The position numbers and the translations under genes were made by a program. Of a DNA stretch of 10,940 bases, positions 6,758 through 10,940 are shown one piece after another. A model generated the notes under the pieces. The model did not search any database and was not told where the DNA came from. It was given only the letters and a program-made list of their open reading frames with translations. How positions within the stretch are numbered: position 1 is the stretch's first letter; each line of letters begins with the position of its first letter. Source of the stretch: CAVPGH01 sp046726955 (GTDB taxonomy: Bacteria; Acidobacteriota; Vicinamibacteria; Fen-336); the NCBI GenBank assembly GCA_046726955.1, contig JBKPBQ010000440.1:1-10940 (forward strand), given 5' to 3'.

Positions 6758-7615
6758 ATGTCCCGACGGCTCGCCCAGCACGCCGCGGGCGCTGTGAAGA
6801 AGAAGCAGAAGACGACGACGAAGCCGAAGGCCGCCGCGGCCGCCAAGCCCGCGCTCCCCGCGCGCGGCGGAGCCCGCCAATACCACCTGGGCGTGGGACC
6901 CGACGACGTGGCCGCGCTCGTCATGCTCGTGGGCGATCCCGGCCGCGCGGACAAGGTGGCCGCTCACTTCTCGTCGCGCCGCGGAGAGTGGCGCCACCGC
7001 GAGTACGTGACGATCACGGGCGTCTACCAGGGCCGCGACGTGACGGTGCTCGGCACCGGCATCGGCCCCGACAACATGGAGATCGCGGTCATCGAGCTCT
7101 CGCAGTGCCGGAAAGACCTGACGCTCATCCGCGTCGGCTCGTGCGGCGCGTTGCAGCCGGAGATCGACGTGGGCGACCTCGTCGTCTCCACGGGCGCGGT
7201 GCGCCTCGAGAACACCACGACCTACTTCGTGCCGGAAGGGTTCCCGGCCGTCGCGAACTTCGAGGTGACGCGGGCCCTCGTGGAGGCCTGCCGCGTCACG
7301 GGCGCTCCCCACCACGTGGGCCTCACCGCGAGCGCGCCCGGCTTCTACGGCGCGCAGTCGCGCCACGTCCCCGGCTTCCCGCCCCGCTACCCCGACCTTC
7401 CCGGAGACCTCGGCAAGCTCGGAGTCCTGAACCTGGAGATGGAGATCAGCGCGCTCCTCACGCTCGCGTCGCTGGGCCGGCACCGGGCGGGCGCCGTCTG
7501 CGCCGTCTACGCCCAGCGGCCGCGCGGGATCTTCGCCGATGCCCGCCAGAGAGACGTCGCGGAGGCGCGGGCAATCGCCGCCGGCCTCAAGGCCTTCGAG
7601 ATCCTCGGGGCCTAG
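6758..7615 (+). CDS. udp: Uridine phosphorylase (nucleoside phosphorylase family)
   Basis: The enzyme splits uridine with phosphate to uracil and ribose 1-phosphate in pyrimidine salvage. After a basic extension (residues 1-40), the 285-residue product follows the E. coli Udp pattern: GDPGR (59-63), HRE (80-82), TGIGPDN (100-106), RVGSCGALQP with phosphate Arg125, and FPAVANFEVTRALVEA. Gln200 and Arg202 in YGAQSRH align with the Udp residues that recognise uracil, and LEMEISALLT (226-235) is the ribose-binding Glu-Met-Glu segment. The usual Thr of GTTGA is Ser128 here. The uracil-binding pair makes uridine more likely than a purine substrate. AGGAGG supports ATG 6758. The extension is rich in Lys, Ala and Thr and is absent from E. 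coli Udp. The OPT transporter gene starts 12 nt downstream, so the two are probably co-transcribed. Confidence 0.9.
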   Translation: MSRRLAQHAAGAVKKKQKTTTKPKAAAAAKPALPARGGARQYHLGVGPDDVAALVMLVGDPGRADKVAAHFSSRRGEWRHREYVTITGVYQGRDVTVLGTGIGPDNMEIAVIELSQCRKDLTLIRVGSCGALQPEIDVGDLVVSTGAVRLENTTTYFVPEGFPAVANFEVTRALVEACRVTGAPHHVGLTASAPGFYGAQSRHVPGFPPRYPDLPGDLGKLGVLNLEMEISALLTLASLGRHRAGAVCAVYAQRPRGIFADARQRDVAEARAIAAGLKAFEILGA

Positions 7616-7627
7616 GTCGGGCGCGGA

Positions 7628-9517
7628 ATGGCCACCCCGGCCGGGACGGAAGAGCCGCTCGCCGAGTTCACGCTGAAGGCAGTCGCGGCTGGAGTCGTCC
7701 TCGGCGTCGTCTTCGGCGCCGCCAACGCCTACCTGGGCCTGCGCGTGGGCATGACGGTCTCCGCCTCCATCCCGGCCGCGGTCATGACGGTCGCCGTCTT
7801 CCGGCTGCTCCGCCAGAAGACGACGATCCTCGAGGCGAACCTCTCGCAGACGATCGGCTCCGCCTCCACGTCGCTCGCCACGGGCACCATCTTCACGATC
7901 CCCGCGCTCTTCCTGTGGGGGATGGTCCCGCCCTACCTGCAGATCGTCGTGCTCGCCTTCCTGGGGGGAGTGCTCGGGCTCTCCGCGATGATTCCGCTGC
8001 GGCGGATGCTCATCGTGGAGTCGCACGACGAGCTTCCCTATCCGGAAGGAACGGCGTGCGCGCAGGTGCTTCGGGCCACCGCGGAGACCGCGTCGGGCAG
8101 CGAGTGGATCTTCCGCGGGATGGCGGTGGGGGCGCTCGTCAAGCTCCTCCTCTCGCTCTTCTTCCTCCTCCCGAGCGAGATGCGGGCGGGGCTTCCCGTC
8201 CTGCCCAAGGCCGAGGTCGCGCTCGAGCTCGCCCCGGCGCTTTTCGGCGTCGGCTTCATCCTCGGCTACCGGCAGTCCGCGGTGTGCGTGGCCGGCTCCG
8301 TCGTCTCGTCTCTAGCCCTCACGCCGCTCATCGCCTTCTTCGGCGCGTCGCTCCAGGCGCCGCTCTATCCCGAGACGACGCGGCTCGTTTCGGCCATGGA
8401 GCCGGCGGACATCTGGTCACGCTATGTCCGCTACGTCGGGGCAGGGGCGGTGGCCACGGCGGGCATCCTTACGGTGCTTCGCGGGCTGCCGTCGATGATC
8501 GCCGCCTTCTCGGCTGTCGTGCGAGGGCTCGGCGCCCGAAGCGCGTCGCGTGCCGGCGAGGCGAGGCGCGACGAGCGAACCGATCGCGACATGCCTCCTG
8601 CTTTCGTGCTCGGGGGAATCGCGCTCGTCGTTACCGTGGCCGCGCTCGTCCCCGGCGTCTTCGCCGGAGGCATGGGACCGGTACCGCGCGCGGTGTGCGC
8701 GGCGGGAGTCGGCATCTTCGGCGTCCTCTTCGTGGCCGTGGCGGCGCGGATCGTGGGGATCGTCGGCGTCTCGTCGCAGCCCACGTCCGGGATCGCGCTC
8801 GTCACGCTCCTGGGTATCGCCTCCGTTTTCGCCGCCGCCGGATGGACGGAACCCGGAGCGCGCGCGGCCGTCCTCACCGTGGGCACGATCGTGGCCATCG
8901 CCGCCTCCAAGGCCGGCGACATCTCGCAGGACCTGAAGACGGGCTGGCTCGTGGGGGCGACGCCGGCGCGGCAGCAGCTCGGCCAGCTCATCGGGGCCGC
9001 CTTCGCCTGCTGGGCGGTGGCGGCGACGGTGATGCTCCTGGGCACCGTCTACACTTTCGGCTCGAAGGACATCCCCGCGCCGCAGGCCACGCTGATGAAG
9101 ACGATCATCGAGGGCGTCCTCGCCGGCGAGCTGCCCTGGGGGCTCGTGCTCACGGGAGGTGGGCTCTCGATCGGCGCGATGCTGTGCGGCGTCTCCGGCC
9201 TCGCCTTCGCGATCGGCGTCTACCTGCCGCTCTCCACGATGGCCGCGCTCTACTTCGGCGGATGCGTGCGGGCCCTCGCGGAGCGCGGGCGGACGGCGAC
9301 ACCCGAGGTGGACCCGGGGATCCTGGCCGCGTCCGGCCTCGTGGCCGGAGAAGGGCTCGCCGGAGTAGCCGTCGCCGGGCTCGTGGCGTTCGGGCTCGCC
9401 GCGCGGTCCCGCGAGCCGTTCGTCACGGGCGCGGCCGGCGAGCTCGCCGCGATCGCGGTCACGCTCGTCGTCGGGCTCTTCCTTTATCGGGCGGGGAAGG
9501 CGGCCGGCTCGCGATAG
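7628..9517 (+). CDS. OPT-family transporter (oligopeptide/metal-chelate type)
   Basis: This 629-residue polytopic membrane protein is mostly hydrophobic and belongs to the OPT superfamily, proton-coupled importers of small peptides or metal-chelator complexes. Recognisable family segments are NAYLGLRVGMTVSASIP (33-49), YPEGTACAQVL (138-148), SQPTSG (383-388), GDISQDLKTG (430-439) and VYLPLSTM (531-538). Its length fits the prokaryotic branch. A charged cytoplasmic-looking loop (about 303-322, many Arg, Glu and Asp) splits the two halves. The start is ATG 7628, 12 nt after udp, with only a weak GGA upstream, so coupling is likely. The TAG stop at 9515 is 9 nt from the convergent CNB gene stop, with no terminator hairpin between. 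The substrate cannot be deduced from sequence or neighbours. Confidence 0.9.
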   Translation: MATPAGTEEPLAEFTLKAVAAGVVLGVVFGAANAYLGLRVGMTVSASIPAAVMTVAVFRLLRQKTTILEANLSQTIGSASTSLATGTIFTIPALFLWGMVPPYLQIVVLAFLGGVLGLSAMIPLRRMLIVESHDELPYPEGTACAQVLRATAETASGSEWIFRGMAVGALVKLLLSLFFLLPSEMRAGLPVLPKAEVALELAPALFGVGFILGYRQSAVCVAGSVVSSLALTPLIAFFGASLQAPLYPETTRLVSAMEPADIWSRYVRYVGAGAVATAGILTVLRGLPSMIAAFSAVVRGLGARSASRAGEARRDERTDRDMPPAFVLGGIALVVTVAALVPGVFAGGMGPVPRAVCAAGVGIFGVLFVAVAARIVGIVGVSSQPTSGIALVTLLGIASVFAAAGWTEPGARAAVLTVGTIVAIAASKAGDISQDLKTGWLVGATPARQQLGQLIGAAFACWAVAATVMLLGTVYTFGSKDIPAPQATLMKTIIEGVLAGELPWGLVLTGGGLSIGAMLCGVSGLAFAIGVYLPLSTMAALYFGGCVRALAERGRTATPEVDPGILAASGLVAGEGLAGVAVAGLVAFGLAARSREPFVTGAAGELAAIAVTLVVGLFLYRAGKAAGSR

Positions 9518-9526
9518 AGCGGGCGA

Positions 9527-10831
9527 TCAGTGAAAGGTCAGCGGCGGGGTCCCGTCCTCCGCGGTCACCTCGCGGAGCATGTTGACGAGCCAGTCGCGGA
9601 AGACTCCTTCGGGCGCGGCGGCGATCCGCGAGTGGCGCTCGGCGTCCGCGGGACCCGGCTCGGCCTCCTTGGGACCCTTGGCGAGCGGGGCCAGGCACAG
9701 CTCCTCCACGTGGCGGCGCCGCACGGTCGCGATCTTCTGGAGCACTGCGAGTGCTTTCTCGCCGTCGTCTGCGGCCGCGAGCGCGTCGGCGACGCTCGTG
9801 AGGATGGCGACGGCGTCGTCCTCGTTGCCCGCCTTCAGCAGGACCTCCGCCAGGCGCAGCCGCATGCGCAGGCTCCACTGCGTGTCCCCGAAGTGGGCGG
9901 CGAGGGCGGCGTGCGCGCGCTCGCGGCTCTTCGAGGCCTCCATGGGGAGCGCCCGCACCGCGGCCGAGGCCGGGCTCGTGGCCCGGGCCACGCACGCCTC
10001 CTCGAGCAGCGCCTGCGCGTCGCGCCGGCCCGCGAGCAGGCTCTCGAGCGTCTCGCGGCGGATCTCCAGGAGCTCGCAGGCGGCGGAGGCGACGATGTTC
10101 GCGGTGCGCGGGCGGCCGGAGATCACGGACACCTCGCCGAAGAACTCGCACTCCTGGAGCCGCCCCACCTCGAAGCTGCGGCCGTGCGGGCTGCGGACGA
10201 AGACCTTGACCGATCCCTGGGCGATCACGAAGAGGCTGGTGCCGGGCTCGCCCTCGGTCAGGATCACGTCGCCCGCGGAGAACCGGAACACGCGGAGGTC
10301 GCGAACGACGGCGAGGAGCCGGGCGCGCGAGCAGCCGGCAAAGAGCGCCGCGGCGAGCGAGGGACGGCCCGACGGGCTCGAGCTCCGTGCCGCGAGGTCC
10401 TGCACGAGCGCGAGGACCTCTTCGGCTCGCGCCTTGCCCGCGGCCTCTGCGGTCGGCGCGGGGCGGCTCGGCCGCACCGTCGCGGGCGCTTTTCCGGGCG
10501 CGACGGAGCGCGGCTCTTCCGGCGATCCGAAGGCCGCCTCCTCGAGCGACCGCGTTGCCGCCCTCTCCTCCTCGGTCGGGCCGAAGGCGGTGTCCACGAT
10601 GGCGCGCGCCCAGCTCGACGGATCGGCGACGCCGCGGCGCGCGAGCGCCGGGTCGTCCTCCAGGAGCCCCTCGAGCGAGTTCAGGGCGACGGGCTCCTCC
10701 GACCGCGGCGGTGCGTGTGGTTCGTCCTCGTCGAGCGCCACCGGCTGCGTCCATTCGGCGTGCGCCTCCGCCTCCTCCTGCAGGGTGTCGACGCGGCTCG
10801 CCACGTCCGGCCGCCCGCGCACCGCGAACAT
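9527..10831 (-). CDS. Cyclic-nucleotide-binding domain protein with helical-repeat C-terminus; apparent start unreliable
   Basis: From ATG 10831 the product is 434 residues, but residues 1-8 are encoded inside the inverted copy that begins at 10806. The true N-terminus is probably elsewhere and not in the window. Residues 10-155 are acidic and Ala/Pro-rich, likely disordered. A CNB domain follows (about 158-285), with FSAGDVILTEGEPGTSLFVI and the phosphate-binding cassette FGEVSVISGRPRTANI. Glu233 and Arg242 sit at the family spacing, so ligand binding is plausible. The C-terminal part (about 305-380) is helical and TPR-like (LAEVLLKAGNEDDAVAIL, then EKALAVLQKIA). No helix-turn-helix is seen, so this is not a Crp/Fnr-type DNA-binding regulator; a protein-interaction or signalling role is an inference. 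It converges with the OPT gene across 9 nt. Confidence 0.75.
   Translation of the reverse strand: MFAVRGRPDVASRVDTLQEEAEAHAEWTQPVALDEDEPHAPPRSEEPVALNSLEGLLEDDPALARRGVADPSSWARAIVDTAFGPTEEERAATRSLEEAAFGSPEEPRSVAPGKAPATVRPSRPAPTAEAAGKARAEEVLALVQDLAARSSSPSGRPSLAAALFAGCSRARLLAVVRDLRVFRFSAGDVILTEGEPGTSLFVIAQGSVKVFVRSPHGRSFEVGRLQECEFFGEVSVISGRPRTANIVASAACELLEIRRETLESLLAGRRDAQALLEEACVARATSPASAAVRALPMEASKSRERAHAALAAHFGDTQWSLRMRLRLAEVLLKAGNEDDAVAILTSVADALAAADDGEKALAVLQKIATVRRRHVEELCLAPLAKGPKEAEPGPADAERHSRIAAAPEGVFRDWLVNMLREVTAEDGTPPLTFH
9986..10120 (-). repeat. Inner copy of a 135-bp inverted repeat, inside the CNB gene
   Basis: This segment of the CNB gene (from Ser-Gly-Arg-Pro-Arg of the phosphate-binding cassette to VA of EEACVA) reappears in opposite orientation at 10806-10940. 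The copies differ only at 10078/10848, where TGC (Cys252) in this copy is AGC (Ser) in the other. It lies in an intact reading frame here, so this is the original. Confidence 0.95.
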
Positions 10832-10940
10832 CGTCGCCTCCGCCGCCAGCGAGCTCCTGGAGATCCGCCGCGAGACGCTCGAGAGCCTGCTCGCGGGCCG
10901 GCGCGACGCGCAGGCGCTGCTCGAGGAGGCGTGCGTGGCC
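10806..10940 (+). repeat. Outer copy of the 135-bp inverted repeat: truncated CNB fragment at the window edge
   Basis: The plus strand from 10806 encodes SGRPRTANIVAS through LLEEACVA, the same peptide as the minus-strand CNB gene, with one Ser for Cys change. Similarity begins abruptly at 10806 (TCCGG shared, preceding base differs) and runs to the last base of the window. Upstream on the plus strand there is no start codon in context and no first half of a CNB domain, so this is not an independent gene. The spacer between copies is 685 bp. A fold-back chimeric contig end is the simplest reading; a real inverted duplication cannot be excluded. Confidence 0.9.

Noticed and set aside
6605..8026. 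An 812-residue minus-strand frame that extends gap far upstream
   Set aside because: It is antisense to udp and the start of the OPT gene, has Arg/His/Asp-rich composition typical of GC-rich shadow frames, and gap has a clear start with AGGAG at 6604.
6988..9585. An 865-residue plus-strand frame across udp and the OPT gene
   Set aside because: It is a shifted frame of two well-recognised proteins, with Arg/Gly/Ala-rich sequence and no domain.
10785..10940. A second, divergent CNB gene on the plus strand
   Set aside because: There is no upstream half of the domain and no start in context; the sequence is a near-exact inverted copy of the neighbouring gene.

Overview
The window reads as a dense, very GC-rich bacterial chromosome segment. 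The clearest clue to the organism is the first gene, a VWFA-related protein of the type known mainly from Acidobacteriota. The high GC content and the other genes fit that phylum, but I cannot place it to class. Every stretch longer than about 160 bases carries a gene. No rRNA, tRNA, CRISPR array or recognisable insertion sequence is visible.

Layout: (1) 1-2139, plus strand: a 5'-truncated secreted or periplasmic VWFA-related protein. (2) 6604 down to 2152, minus strand: a compact glycolytic run gap, pgk, tpiA, an alpha/beta hydrolase resembling haloalkane dehalogenases, then secG. Spacings are tight (9 nt gap-pgk, 5 nt tpiA-hydrolase), except for 88 nt between pgk and tpiA, which holds a striking 42-bp inverted repeat, and 91 nt before secG, which holds a possible internal promoter. 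The gap-pgk-tpiA-secG order is widespread in bacteria; the hydrolase is the insertion. (3) 6605-6757: the divergent promoter region. (4) 6758-9517, plus strand: a uridine phosphorylase with a Lys/Ala-rich N-terminal extension, then an OPT-family transporter 12 nt downstream. (5) 9527 to about 10805, minus strand: a cyclic-nucleotide-binding (CNB) protein with a helical-repeat C-terminus, convergent with the OPT gene across 9 nt. (6) 10806-10940: a 135-bp inverted copy of an internal part of the same CNB gene, differing at one base.

Three glycolytic enzymes (GAPDH, phosphoglycerate kinase, triosephosphate isomerase) catalyse neighbouring steps of lower glycolysis/gluconeogenesis and are probably co-transcribed with the SecYEG translocon subunit SecG. 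The divergent pair suggests nucleoside salvage alongside uptake of peptides or metal chelates, though only proximity supports that link.

The two features ordinary annotation does not explain are the pgk-tpiA palindrome and the inverted copy at the right edge. The latter looks most like a fold-back (chimeric) contig end. If so, the apparent start codon of the CNB gene at 10831 is false, because it lies inside the inverted copy. I see no convincing new defence or mobile system here.
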